NCBI RefSeq assembly: GCF_001685485.1
Contig: NZ_BDEL01000001.1
Span: 3,345,501-3,409,500 of the forward strand
DNA from: Formosa haliotis
GTDB lineage: Bacteria > Bacteroidota > Bacteroidia > Flavobacteriales > Flavobacteriaceae
Direction: 5' to 3'
DNA: 64,000 nt
Shown here: positions 47,156-56,373 of the stretch, one piece after another
Position numbering within the stretch: the first letter of the stretch is position 1
Layout of the letters: each line of letters opens with the position of its first letter
Position numbers and translations under genes: made by a program
The notes under the pieces: generated by a model
The model's input: the letters and a program-made list of their open reading frames with translations, nothing else
Told to the model about the DNA's origin: nothing
The model's database searches: none

Positions 47156-47969
47156 TCGATAAATTTAGTAAGTTATTAATCTCGGGAGCATCTAAATGTT
47201 CTATAATATAGGCGTGTTCAATGTTTGTCATGTCGTTAAACAGCGTCACATTAATTTCGAAATTATTCTCGGCATCATCCAATTCAAAACTTTCAATAGT
47301 TCCTATTTGAATGCCTTTAGGGAAAATTACAGACCGCCCAGAAGTAACAATGGTATCTCCAATGGCAATAGGCGCAATTTTAGGAATATCTATAAGTTGT
47401 ACCGTTCTAGGGGAATATCCGTCCCAGGTTAAGGTTCCAAAATGATTGGTCTTTTTTAGCTGTGCACTAATTCTACTTTTAGAATTTAAAATTGAAATTA
47501 CTGTGGCGTAATTTCCACTTGTTTTGTCTACAATACCCAGAATCCCCTTTGGGGTAATAAGTCCGAAGTCTTCCTTAATGCTATCGTTACTTCCTTTATC
47601 TATAAGTAAGATATTTGTTGTAGCCGAATAGCTGTTTTTTATAACGCGTACAGGTCTATACAAGTACGATCCGTTAAAACTCGTGGTGTCTACAAAAGTG
47701 TTTTCTAACGATAAATGATAGTTTTGAAGCCGATTGCGAAGTCTCGCATTTTCTTGTGCTAAATTTTCGTTTTGTGTTTGTAAGTTTAAATACTGATTGA
47801 TATTATTTAAACGTGTATAAATTCCGCCGCTTAAAAAATTAGCCGAATTTATAAATTTACTTTTGTGATACGAATGGGTTTGAATTGTAAAAAATACGGC
47901 CAACGAAAACAGCAGCAAATACAACAAAAAGTTTTTGTTACGTATTATAAAGTTTAAAATTTGCTGCAT
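47145..47969 (-). CDS. mreC: Rod-shape protein MreC
   Basis: 274 residues: one TM (about 14-28), a coiled coil (about 55-85), then the two beta domains of MreC (VIKNSYSATTNILLIDKGSN; TLTWDGYSPRTVQLIDIPKI). Scaffold of the elongasome in the periplasm. 9 bp after mreB. Confidence 0.93.
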   Translation of the reverse strand: MQQILNFIIRNKNFLLYLLLFSLAVFFTIQTHSYHKSKFINSANFLSGGIYTRLNNINQYLNLQTQNENLAQENARLRNRLQNYHLSLENTFVDTTSFNGSYLYRPVRVIKNSYSATTNILLIDKGSNDSIKEDFGLITPKGILGIVDKTSGNYATVISILNSKSRISAQLKKTNHFGTLTWDGYSPRTVQLIDIPKIAPIAIGDTIVTSGRSVIFPKGIQIGTIESFELDDAENNFEINVTLFNDMTNIEHAYIIEHLDAPEINNLLNLSNEQ

Positions 47970-47978
47970 GCTTTAAGG

Positions 47979-49007
47979 CTATTTAATCAATACGCTCTTA
48001 AACTTAGGTAAGTTTTTAAGCGTGATTCCAGTTCCGCGAACTACGGCACGTAACGGATCTTCAGCAATGTATACAGGAAGATCTGTTTTTTGAGATAGAC
48101 GTTTGTCTAAACCACGTAACATAGAACCTCCACCAGCTAGGTAAATACCGGTATTGTAAATATCGGCAGCTAATTCTGGAGGTGTTTGCGATAAGGTTTC
48201 CATAACAGCATCTTCAATTCTAAGAATAGATTTGTCTAATGCTTTCGCGATCTCGCGATACGAAATTTGAACTTGTTTTGGTTTCCCGGTAAGTAAGTCA
48301 CGGCCTTGCACACTCATGTCGTCTGGTGGCGTTTCTAAATCCTCGGTAGCAGCACCAATTTGAATTTTAATTTTTTCGGCAGTACGTTCACCTACATATA
48401 AGTTGTGTTGCGTACGCATATAATAAATAATATCGTTTGTAAAGACATCTCCGGCAATTTTAACCGATTTGTCGCAAACAATACCTCCTAAAGCTATTAC
48501 TGCAATTTCGGTAGTACCACCACCTATATCTACAATCATATTTCCTTTAGGTTGCATAATATCTACACCAATACCTATGGCCGCAGCCATAGGTTCGTGT
48601 ATTAAATAAACTTCTTTTCCGTTTACACGCTCGCAAGATTCCTTTACAGCTCGCATTTCTACTTCTGTAATTCCAGAAGGAATACAAACCACCATGCGAA
48701 GTGCAGGGGTAAACATTTTTTTCTTTAAAGCGGGAATGTTTTTAATAAACAAACTTATCATTTGTTCAGAGGCATCAAAATCTGCAATTACACCATCTTT
48801 TAATGGTCTAATGGTTTTAATATTCTCGTGAGTCTTTCCTTGCATCATACTCGCTTCTTTACCAACAGCAATAATTTTACCGCTAACGCGATCGCGAGCA
48901 ACTATAGAAGGGCTATCCACCACAACTTTATCATTATGAATAATAAGAGTATTGGCTGTTCCTAAGTCAATAGCTATTTCTTCTGTAAGGAAGTCAAAAA
49001 ATCCCAT
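47979..49007 (-). CDS. mreB: Actin-like cell-shape protein MreB
   Basis: 342 residues. Phosphate 1 IAIDLGTANTLI, KTIRPLKDGVIADFDASEQM, phosphate 2 NMIVDIGGGTTEIAVIALGG and adenosine loop GIYLAGGGSMLRGLD are all present. Forms membrane-bound filaments that guide wall synthesis. First shape gene of the operon, 58 bp after purH. Confidence 0.96.
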   Translation of the reverse strand: MGFFDFLTEEIAIDLGTANTLIIHNDKVVVDSPSIVARDRVSGKIIAVGKEASMMQGKTHENIKTIRPLKDGVIADFDASEQMISLFIKNIPALKKKMFTPALRMVVCIPSGITEVEMRAVKESCERVNGKEVYLIHEPMAAAIGIGVDIMQPKGNMIVDIGGGTTEIAVIALGGIVCDKSVKIAGDVFTNDIIYYMRTQHNLYVGERTAEKIKIQIGAATEDLETPPDDMSVQGRDLLTGKPKQVQISYREIAKALDKSILRIEDAVMETLSQTPPELAADIYNTGIYLAGGGSMLRGLDKRLSQKTDLPVYIAEDPLRAVVRGTGITLKNLPKFKSVLIK

Positions 49008-49065
49008 GCTTTATATGTCTTTTTTTGCTTTAATTATAAAATCGGTTGTCGTAAAAGTAATGAAA

Positions 49066-50598
49066 TTAATGCTTAAAATGACGTGTTCCAGTAAATACCA
49101 TGGCCACATTATTTTCGTTACAATAATCGATGCTTAATTGATCTTTTATAGATCCACCTGGCTGAATAACCGCAGTAATTCCAGCGTTTTTAGCAATCTC
49201 TACACAATCAGGGAATGGGAAAAACGCATCGCTCGCCATAACTGCACCATTTAAATCGAAATTAAAAGATTGTGCTTTATGTATAGCTTGATTAAGAGCA
49301 TCTACACGGCTTGTTTGTCCTGTTCCACTAGCACAAAGCTGGTTGTTTTTTACTAAAACAATCGTGTTTGATTTGGTGTGTTTACAGATTTTTGAAGCAA
49401 AGATTAAATCATTTAACTCACTTTCTGTAGGATTATTGTTAGTTGCGTTTTTTAAATCTTCTAAACGATCTGTTTTGTTGTTAGCATCCTGAACTAAAAC
49501 ACCATTTAAACAAGATCTTACATTTGTTTTAGGTAATTCGATATCGTGAAGAATTAAAAGAATTCTGTTTTTCTTTCCTTTTAATAATTCTACAGCTTCA
49601 GATGAAAATGAAGGTGCGATTACAACTTCGCAGAATAAACTATGAATTTCTTCGGCAGTAGCTAAATCAATTTCAGTATTACAAATTAATACCCCTCCAA
49701 AAGCAGAAACTGGATCTCCAGCTAATGCGTCTAAATAGGCGTCTTTAAGGGTGTCGCGTTGTGCAACTCCACAAGCGTTATTATGCTTTAAGATGGCAAA
49801 CGTAGGTTTATCTCCTTTAAATTCTTTAATTAAATTAACGGCAGCATCAACATCTAAAAGGTTATTATAGCTTAACTCTTTTCCGTTAAGTTTTGTGAAG
49901 ATGTCATCAAAATTTCCGTAGAAAAATCCTTTTTGGTGAGGGTTTTCTCCATAACGTAATACTTGGCCGTTTTGTTCGCTTATTTTTAAAACTGTTTCTT
50001 CCTGATTTTGGTTGAAGTAATTAAAAATAGCAGTATCGTAATGAGAAGATACATTAAATGATTTTCTTGCAAAATCTTTTCTTTGGTCTAAAGATAAAAT
50101 TCCGTGTTGGTTAGAAATAATGTCTAAAAATTCTGCATAATCGTTAACCGAAGATACACAAACCACATCGGCGTAGTTTTTTGCAGCGGCACGAATTAAT
50201 GAAATTCCACCGATATCAATTTTCTCTATAATATCTTGTTCGCTAGCACCAGAAGCCACAGTTTTTTCAAACGGGTAAAGGTCTACAATAACTAAGTCGA
50301 TTTGAGGGATGTCAAATTCTGCTAATTCAGCATGGTCTTGTGGGTTATCCTGGCGATTTAAGATACCTCCAAAAACTTTTGGATGTAAAGTTTTTACACG
50401 TCCACCCAAAATAGAAGGGTAAGATGTTACATCTTCTACAGGAACAACATCTATTCCTAAATCGTTAATAAAAGCTTGTGTTCCTCCAGTAGAATAGAGG
50501 GTTACACCTAGGTCATTTAACTTTTTGATAATAGGTTCTAAACCATCCTTGCTAAATACAGAAATTAATGCAGATTTGATTGTTTTCTCGTTACTCAT
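49066..50598 (-). CDS. purH: Bifunctional AICAR transformylase / IMP cyclohydrolase
   Basis: 510 residues. IMP cyclohydrolase domain about 1-195 (SVFSKDGLEPI, LYSTGGTQAFI, GGRVKTLHPKVFGGIL); transformylase domain after it (LRYGENPHQKGFFYG, LKHNNACGVA with the catalytic Lys-His, GGVLICNTEID). Last two steps of purine synthesis. Lies ahead of mreB, an order common in flavobacteria. Confidence 0.96.
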   Translation of the reverse strand: MSNEKTIKSALISVFSKDGLEPIIKKLNDLGVTLYSTGGTQAFINDLGIDVVPVEDVTSYPSILGGRVKTLHPKVFGGILNRQDNPQDHAELAEFDIPQIDLVIVDLYPFEKTVASGASEQDIIEKIDIGGISLIRAAAKNYADVVCVSSVNDYAEFLDIISNQHGILSLDQRKDFARKSFNVSSHYDTAIFNYFNQNQEETVLKISEQNGQVLRYGENPHQKGFFYGNFDDIFTKLNGKELSYNNLLDVDAAVNLIKEFKGDKPTFAILKHNNACGVAQRDTLKDAYLDALAGDPVSAFGGVLICNTEIDLATAEEIHSLFCEVVIAPSFSSEAVELLKGKKNRILLILHDIELPKTNVRSCLNGVLVQDANNKTDRLEDLKNATNNNPTESELNDLIFASKICKHTKSNTIVLVKNNQLCASGTGQTSRVDALNQAIHKAQSFNFDLNGAVMASDAFFPFPDCVEIAKNAGITAVIQPGGSIKDQLSIDYCNENNVAMVFTGTRHFKH

Positions 50599-50750
50599 TA
50601 TAGTTGCGTTATATTAATGGGCAAAAGTACGGATTTACATTAAAATTTTTATAGTTTGTTTGCTGTTTTGTTTTTATTTTTTTTGTAACAAAACTATTAG
50701 GAAAACGTCCTATCTTTAAATTCTCATATTTTTAATAAAATCGCTTCTAA

Positions 50751-52001
50751 ATGATCTTATATTTAAGACTTTTTAAAGAAAGTTTTTCGTTTGCAATCAA
50801 TGCATTACGTAATAATAAATTGCGAACTTTTTTATCGCTATTAGGGGTTACCATTGGTATCTTTTCTATTATAGCGGTACTTGCAGCGGTCGATTCTTTA
50901 GATCAGAGCATAAAGAGTCAGTTAGCAGGCTTAGACAAAAACACCATTTACTTAACCAAGTTTTCTTTTGGACCTACCGATGTGCCTAGGTGGCAACGCG
51001 ATAATTTTCCGCAGACAGAAAATGACGATTATGAATTTGTAAAGCGAAATATTCCAAATATTAAGTCGAGTGCCTATGTTATTTTTGGAAATTCGGAAAC
51101 CATAAAATATCAAGATAATACCATTACTAACGTAAATGTCACGCCGGTATCTTATGGAATTTACGATGTTGAAGATTTGAAAATAGGGAAGGGTCGATTT
51201 TATTCTGAATCTGAATCGTCTACTGGGGCGGCAGTTGTGGTGATAGGAGCAGAGTTGGCCGAAAATTTATTCGAGTCCGAAGATCCTATTGGTAAGCAAG
51301 TGCGTTTATATGGTAGAAAGGTTACCGTAATAGGGGTGCTTAAAAAGATAGGAACATCGCTGTTTGATACGCCCGATGAAAAAGCTTTTGTACCATCAAA
51401 TTTTGTGAGACAGTTTACAAACGGCGGTACAGGAGGAATTCCTGGAGCTGTGATTATTAAGCCTGAAGCAGGTGTAGATATTGATGCGTTTGAGCAGACC
51501 TTAAAACAAAAGTTTAGAGCTTATCGCGGATTAAAAGCTGATGAACCCGATAATTTTTTCGTAAATAAACTGTCGGGAATGACAGATGCTATAGATAATA
51601 TTATAGGTGTTCTTAATTTAGCTGGGTGGATTATTAGCGGATTTTCACTGCTTGTTGGAGGTTTTGGTATTGCTAATATTATGTTTGTTAGTGTAAAAGA
51701 ACGTACAAACTTAATTGGTATTCAAAAATCGCTTGGTGCGAAAAATCGCTTTATATTATTTCAGTTTTTATTCGAGGCTATAATTTTAGCGGTTATTGGA
51801 GGGTTAATCGGCCTGACACTCGTTTGGATAGTCGCCATGATAGCATCGCAAGTTGTGGAAGATTTTGAGTTTGTATTATCGTTTTGGAACATGTTTATCG
51901 GGTTCTCCCTTTCAACATTAATCGGATTAATTTCAGGGGTATTGCCAGCGATATCGGCTTCGAAATTAGATCCGGTAGAAGCTATTAGAACCGGAATGTA
52001 G
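50751..52001 (+). CDS. MacB/FtsX-type ABC permease
   Basis: 416 residues: TM1 at about 24-45 (FLSLLGVTIGIFSIIAVLAA), MacB-like periplasmic core domain (about 48-275), then three TM helices with the FtsX motif VKERTNLIGIQKSLGAKNRF and the C-terminal PAxxASKLDPVEAIRTGM signature. No ATPase gene is adjacent, so it must use one encoded elsewhere. Convergent with the GAF gene, 11 bp apart. Confidence 0.92.
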   Translation: MILYLRLFKESFSFAINALRNNKLRTFLSLLGVTIGIFSIIAVLAAVDSLDQSIKSQLAGLDKNTIYLTKFSFGPTDVPRWQRDNFPQTENDDYEFVKRNIPNIKSSAYVIFGNSETIKYQDNTITNVNVTPVSYGIYDVEDLKIGKGRFYSESESSTGAAVVVIGAELAENLFESEDPIGKQVRLYGRKVTVIGVLKKIGTSLFDTPDEKAFVPSNFVRQFTNGGTGGIPGAVIIKPEAGVDIDAFEQTLKQKFRAYRGLKADEPDNFFVNKLSGMTDAIDNIIGVLNLAGWIISGFSLLVGGFGIANIMFVSVKERTNLIGIQKSLGAKNRFILFQFLFEAIILAVIGGLIGLTLVWIVAMIASQVVEDFEFVLSFWNMFIGFSLSTLIGLISGVLPAISASKLDPVEAIRTGM

Positions 52002-52012
52002 TAAGACGATAA

Positions 52013-52468
52013 TTAAAGTATTTCCGAAACTTTAGCGCAAACAAATTCTAGAAAACGCTCGTCGGCTTCAGTAAATGGGTCTGGGGTGTTCGAGTCGATG
52101 TCTATTTGTCCTATATTTTCGCCGTTAACAAAAATAGGAATAACAATTTCTGCCTTAACGGTAATGCTACAGGCAATATAGTTGTCTTGAGCAGTAACAT
52201 CTGGAACAACGAAATTTTTATTACTTACAGCAACTTGCCCACAAATTCCTTTTCCGAACGGGATAATTGTATGATCTGTTGGGGCGCCCACATACGGACC
52301 TAGTTTTAGTTCGTTTTTATCTCCGTTTTTAAAATAAAATCCCACCCAATTATAATAAGGTACTTGTGCTTCTAATAATTCGCAAACGGCCAAAAGACGA
52401 TCGTCTACTGTATTTTTAGAATTAGAAAGAATAGTTTCTACTTGTGGTTTTAAAGTTGTTAAAGGCAT
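52013..52468 (-). CDS. msrC: GAF-domain free methionine-(R)-sulfoxide reductase
   Basis: 151 residues, a single GAF domain of the fRMsr (YebR-like) type: WVGFYFKNGDKNELKLGPY, GKGICGQVA (Cys76) and YIACSITVKAEIVIPI (Cys100). By spacing these are E. coli Cys94 and the catalytic Cys118; the third family Cys (Cys84) is replaced by His66. Reduces free Met-R-sulfoxide in the cytoplasm. Confidence 0.85.
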   Translation of the reverse strand: MPLTTLKPQVETILSNSKNTVDDRLLAVCELLEAQVPYYNWVGFYFKNGDKNELKLGPYVGAPTDHTIIPFGKGICGQVAVSNKNFVVPDVTAQDNYIACSITVKAEIVIPIFVNGENIGQIDIDSNTPDPFTEADERFLEFVCAKVSEIL

Positions 52469-52556
52469 GGATTTAAATTTTTTGTAAAAGTATTTAAATT
52501 GCTGCGATAATCGAAGTTCGTTTTTATAAATTTAACAACTAAAATTTAATCTAGAA

Positions 52557-53123
52557 TTGAAGACATTATTCCAGACATACAAGCCCGTAATCCGGTTTAT
52601 CTTAACCTTTCTAGTGGTGTATTTTGTTTTGGCCTTTGCGTATAAATGGTATCTGGAGTACTCTAAAACTTCTGCCTACCAGCCAGATTATATTACGTAC
52701 CATGTGGCAAATCAATCGCAAATACTTTTAAATGCTATGGGGTTCGAGTCGGATATTGCTTTACACCAAGGGGAGCCTTGGGTGCGCTTGCTTTTAAATG
52801 GAACGTATATAGTTAGAATAATAGAAGGTTGTAATGCAGTAAGTGTTATTATATTATTTATTGCTTTTATTGTGGCCTTTGCTTCGGGCTTAAAAAAAAC
52901 AATACTCTATATTATCGCTGGATCGGTTTTAATTTATGTAGCAAATGTATTGCGTATTGCGATATTGACTATAGGGCTGTACAAATACCCACAATTTGAA
53001 CATATTTTGCATGGTGTTGTTTTTCCGTTACTCATTTACGGCATGGTATTTTTGTTGTGGGTAGTATGGGTTAATTATTTTGTGAAACAAAAAAAGAAAC
53101 ATGAGAAACCTGCTACGTTATAG
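52557..53123 (+). CDS. xrtF: Exosortase family protein XrtF
   Basis: 188 residues, about five TM helices. Catalytic residues of the exosortase/archaeosortase family: Cys92 (EGCNAVSVI), Arg133 (NVLRIAILT) and His152 (EHILHGVVFP). Cleaves and anchors proteins with a C-terminal sorting tripartite signal; XrtF is the flavobacterial version. Starts at TTG 52557, the only start that fits. Overlaps the next gene by 23 bases. Confidence 0.92.
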   Translation: MKTLFQTYKPVIRFILTFLVVYFVLAFAYKWYLEYSKTSAYQPDYITYHVANQSQILLNAMGFESDIALHQGEPWVRLLLNGTYIVRIIEGCNAVSVIILFIAFIVAFASGLKKTILYIIAGSVLIYVANVLRIAILTIGLYKYPQFEHILHGVVFPLLIYGMVFLLWVVWVNYFVKQKKKHEKPATL

Positions 53124-53535
53124 TCTTATTCTTATTTTGGTTTTCGGGTTGATTTTAATTCGAGGTTTTGAAGCACATTTGTTTTATGATCCATTTTTAG
53201 ATTTTTTTAAAAATGATTATTTGTATCTAGATGCCCCTAAGTTTGATGTTTTTAAATTAATCGGTTCTACTTCGCTTCGGTACTTATTAAACTCTGTATT
53301 GTCTTTGGGTATTATTTATTTAGTATTCAGAAATAAAGGCGCTGTTAAATTTTCCGCGTTAATTTTCGGGCTTGCTTACCTTATTTTAATAAGTGTATTT
53401 GTTTTCTTGGTTTTACATGCGAAAAAGGAAAATTATTATATTCTCTTTAATATACGCAGGTTTTTAATTCAACCTATACTTCTGCTATTGCTTTTACCAG
53501 CGTTTTATTATCAGAAGGCAAGAAGTGTTATGTAA
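53101..53535 (+). CDS. Exosortase F system-associated membrane protein
   Basis: 144 residues, four TM helices (SLILILVFGLILIRGFEAHL; LNSVLSLGIIYLVF; LIFGLAYLILISVFVFLVLH; IQPILLLLLLPAFYY). The conserved block LFYDPFLDFFKNDY and NIRRFLIQPILLLLLLP match the XrtF-partner family (TIGR04127). Role unknown; always found with XrtF. Translationally coupled by a 23-base overlap. Confidence 0.9.
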   Translation: MRNLLRYSLILILVFGLILIRGFEAHLFYDPFLDFFKNDYLYLDAPKFDVFKLIGSTSLRYLLNSVLSLGIIYLVFRNKGAVKFSALIFGLAYLILISVFVFLVLHAKKENYYILFNIRRFLIQPILLLLLLPAFYYQKARSVM

Positions 53536-53766
53536 TCGGCTTGTTGTCAGTAGGTAAGAAGGTTGTGTGGTTGTGGTATATTTATTACATTATTAGCTCT
53601 TGGACGAAGTTTTAAGGTAAATACAGGTTATATTTTTGTGAATTAATATTTTGTTTCTATATTTATATAGAGAAAGATTTAAAAATCCTTTTTCACTTCT
53701 TTTCAGAAGATTAATAGCACTCTAAAATTTAATTAATATTAATCTATAATTTATAGACAAGAGGCT

Positions 53767-56361
53767 ATGAAATATTTTCATCTTTTATTTTTTATGTTTT
53801 CATTCTGCGGAATGTATTCACAGAATTTGCATAATCAGTCTAATGCTGCGTCAATAACAAATGAGGCGAATACTACTACAGGTTGGGTTGGTGCCGGGAA
53901 TATAACGTCTAGCTCAAATAACCCTCATTCTGGAAATTTTTCTTTAAGTGTTAGTAGAACTGGAGTAAATGGAAGAGATGCTGGATATACTTTTAATGCA
54001 GTTATTGGACAAATTTATACAATTAGTATTTGGGCAAGATTAGGAGATTCTAATTTTCAACCAGCATTTGCAAATTGGGTTGGGTTAAATGGTTTTAATA
54101 CAACTCTTATTAATAGTAATAATTGGACAGAGTATACCTGGACTGTAACGGCTACAAATAGTAATCCTCAAATTAGAGTCTATGCAGCACCTTATTCAGG
54201 AGGGCAAATTGGAAATGAGGTGTTACTAGATAATGTTAATATACAATTATTAGATGAAACCCCTCCAAGTATACCAGCAGGATTAGTTTCGAGTAATATA
54301 ACTTCCAATAGTTTAGATTTAAGTTGGTCAGTTTCCACAGATAATGTAGGAGTTACAGATTATGAGGTGTTTATGGACGGGATTAGTCAAGGCTTAAGTA
54401 GTGGATTATTAACACAGTCCATAACGGGATTATCCCCAAACACTTCATACAGTTTTACTGTTTTGGCTGTAGATGGATCAGGAAATCGGTCAGGACAGAG
54501 TACAGGGTTAACAGTGACGACGTTAGAGTTATTAGATGAGGTCCCGCCAAGTATACCAACCGGATTAGTCTCGAGTAATATAACTTCCAATAGTTTAGAT
54601 TTAAGTTGGTCAGCTTCCACAGATAATGTAGGAGTTACAGATTATGAGGTGTTTATGGACGGGATTAGTCAAGGCTTAAGTAGTGGATTATTAACACAGT
54701 CCATAACGGGATTATCCCCAAACACTTCATACAGTTTTACTGTTTTGGCTGTAGACGGATCAGGAAATCGGTCAGGACAGAGTACAGGGTTAACAGTGGC
54801 AACGTTAGAGTTATTAGATGAGACCCCTCCAAGTATACCAATAGGATTAGTCTCGAGTAATATAACTTCCAATAGTTTAGATTTAAGTTGGTCAGCTTCC
54901 ACAGATAATGTAGGAGTTACAGATTATGAGGTGTTTATGGACGGGATTAGTCAAGGCTTAAGTGGTGGATTATTAACACAGTCCATAACGGGATTATCCC
55001 CAAACACTTCATACAGTTTTACTGTTTTGGCTGTAGACGGATCAGGAAATCGGTCAGGACAGAGTACAGGGTTAACAGTGGCAACGTTAGAGTTATTAGA
55101 TGAGACCCCTCCAAGTATACCAACCGGATTAGTCTCGAGTAATATAACTTCCAATAGTTTAGATTTAATTTGGTCAGCTTCCACAGATAATGTAGGAGTT
55201 ACAGATTATGAGGTGTTTATGGACGGGATTAGTCAAGGCTTAAGTAGTGGATTATTAACACAGTCCATAACGGGATTATCCCCAAACACTTCATACAGTT
55301 TTACTGTTTTGGCTGTAGACGGATCAGGAAATCGGTCAGGACAGAGTACAGGGTTAACAGTGGCAACGTTAGAGTTATTAGATGAGACCCCTCCAAGTAT
55401 ACCAATAGGATTAGTCTCGAGTAATATAACTTCCAATAGTTTAGATTTAAGTTGGTCAGCTTCCACAGATAATGTAGGAGTTACAGATTATGAGGTGTTT
55501 ATGGACGGGATTAGTCAAGGCTTAAGTGGTGGATTATTAACACAGTCCATAACGGGATTATCCCCAAACACTTCATACAGTTTTACTGTTTTGGCTGTAG
55601 ACGGATCAGGAAATCGGTCAGGACAGAGTACAGGGTTAACAGTGGCGACGTTAGAGTTATTAGATGAGACCCCTCCAAGTATACCAACCGGATTAGTCTC
55701 GAGTAATATAACTTCCAATAGTTTAGATTTAATTTGGACTGCATCAACTGATAATGTAGGAGTTACAGATTATGAGGTGTTTATGGACGGGATTAGTCAA
55801 GGCTTAAGTGGTGGATTATTAACACAGTCCATAACGGGATTATCCCCAAACACTTCATACAGTTTTACTGTTTTGGCTGTAGACGGATCAGGAAATCGGT
55901 CAGGACAGAGTACAGGGTTAACAGTGATGACGTTAGGAAATGAAATAAACTATACCAATTTGAATGCAAATCTATCGACGGTAGATTGGGTGGCTCGTAA
56001 TTTGTTTTCTGCAGGAAATATTGGAATTGGTACAGAGAATACTGAGGGTTATAGGTTAGCCGTTGCAGGTAATGTAGTTGCAGAAGAGATAAAAGTGGCT
56101 CTGCAAACATCTTGGCCAGATTATGTTTTTGAAAGAACATATAATTTGCCAACATTGGAAGAGGTTTATCGTCATATAAAAGAAAAAGGACATTTGATAA
56201 ATGTTCCTAGTGCTAGTGAAGTAGCTAAAAGAGGTATTAGGTTAGGGGAAATGAACGCTGTTTTACTTGAAAAAATTGAAGAGCTCACTTTATATATTTT
56301 ACAACAAGAGAAACGAATAAGTAAACTAGAGAGGGCATTAAAAACAAGTGGTAAAAAATAA
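53767..56361 (+). CDS. Secreted fibronectin-repeat protein with tail-fibre-like C-terminus
   Basis: 864 residues. Signal peptide 1-18 (CGMYSQ), then a carbohydrate-binding-module-like beta-sandwich (about 20-160; SGNFSLSVSRTGVNGRDAGY, YTISIWARLGDSNFQPAFA). Six fibronectin type III repeats of exactly 94 residues (163 to about 724), nearly identical to each other. The C-terminal part (725-864; GNIGIGTENTEGYRLAVAG, WPDYVFERTYNLPTLEEVYR, then a coiled coil MNAVLLEKIEELTLYILQQE) is the trimerising module found in many flavobacterial surface proteins. No exosortase or Type IX sorting tail is seen. Probably an adhesive fibre. Confidence 0.88.
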   Translation: MKYFHLLFFMFSFCGMYSQNLHNQSNAASITNEANTTTGWVGAGNITSSSNNPHSGNFSLSVSRTGVNGRDAGYTFNAVIGQIYTISIWARLGDSNFQPAFANWVGLNGFNTTLINSNNWTEYTWTVTATNSNPQIRVYAAPYSGGQIGNEVLLDNVNIQLLDETPPSIPAGLVSSNITSNSLDLSWSVSTDNVGVTDYEVFMDGISQGLSSGLLTQSITGLSPNTSYSFTVLAVDGSGNRSGQSTGLTVTTLELLDEVPPSIPTGLVSSNITSNSLDLSWSASTDNVGVTDYEVFMDGISQGLSSGLLTQSITGLSPNTSYSFTVLAVDGSGNRSGQSTGLTVATLELLDETPPSIPIGLVSSNITSNSLDLSWSASTDNVGVTDYEVFMDGISQGLSGGLLTQSITGLSPNTSYSFTVLAVDGSGNRSGQSTGLTVATLELLDETPPSIPTGLVSSNITSNSLDLIWSASTDNVGVTDYEVFMDGISQGLSSGLLTQSITGLSPNTSYSFTVLAVDGSGNRSGQSTGLTVATLELLDETPPSIPIGLVSSNITSNSLDLSWSASTDNVGVTDYEVFMDGISQGLSGGLLTQSITGLSPNTSYSFTVLAVDGSGNRSGQSTGLTVATLELLDETPPSIPTGLVSSNITSNSLDLIWTASTDNVGVTDYEVFMDGISQGLSGGLLTQSITGLSPNTSYSFTVLAVDGSGNRSGQSTGLTVMTLGNEINYTNLNANLSTVDWVARNLFSAGNIGIGTENTEGYRLAVAGNVVAEEIKVALQTSWPDYVFERTYNLPTLEEVYRHIKEKGHLINVPSASEVAKRGIRLGEMNAVLLEKIEELTLYILQQEKRISKLERALKTSGKK
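54253..55938 (+). repeat. Six tandem 282-bp repeats encoding FnIII domains
   Basis: Units start at 54253, 54535, 54817, 55099, 55381 and 55663. They differ at few positions: Ala/Thr/Ile after SIP, Ser/Ile before W, and SSG/SGG. Units 3 and 5 are almost base-identical, and 4 and 6 share the Ile before Trp, so the last four look like a duplicated two-unit block. Near-identity of silent positions points to recent expansion or gene conversion. Confidence 0.92.
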
Positions 56362-56373
56362 TTACTATATTCT

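Noticed and set aside
53600..53638. TAttTTTG box before the fibronectin-repeat gene
   Set aside because: The -7 box at 53631-53638 is good, but the nearest TTG is 28 bp away, beyond the usual spacing, and the leader would be over 120 bp.
54387..55718. Five nearly identical 67-77-residue ORFs on the minus strand
   Set aside because: They are the antisense of the fibronectin repeats and recur with the 282-bp period; no start signals or independent coding character.
54253..55938. Regular repeats considered as a CRISPR array
   Set aside because: Units are 282 bp, contiguous and in frame, with no spacers.
53767..56361. Fibronectin-repeat protein as XrtF substrate
   Set aside because: Its C-terminus is a charged coiled coil ending TSGKK, with no hydrophobic helix or basic sorting tail.
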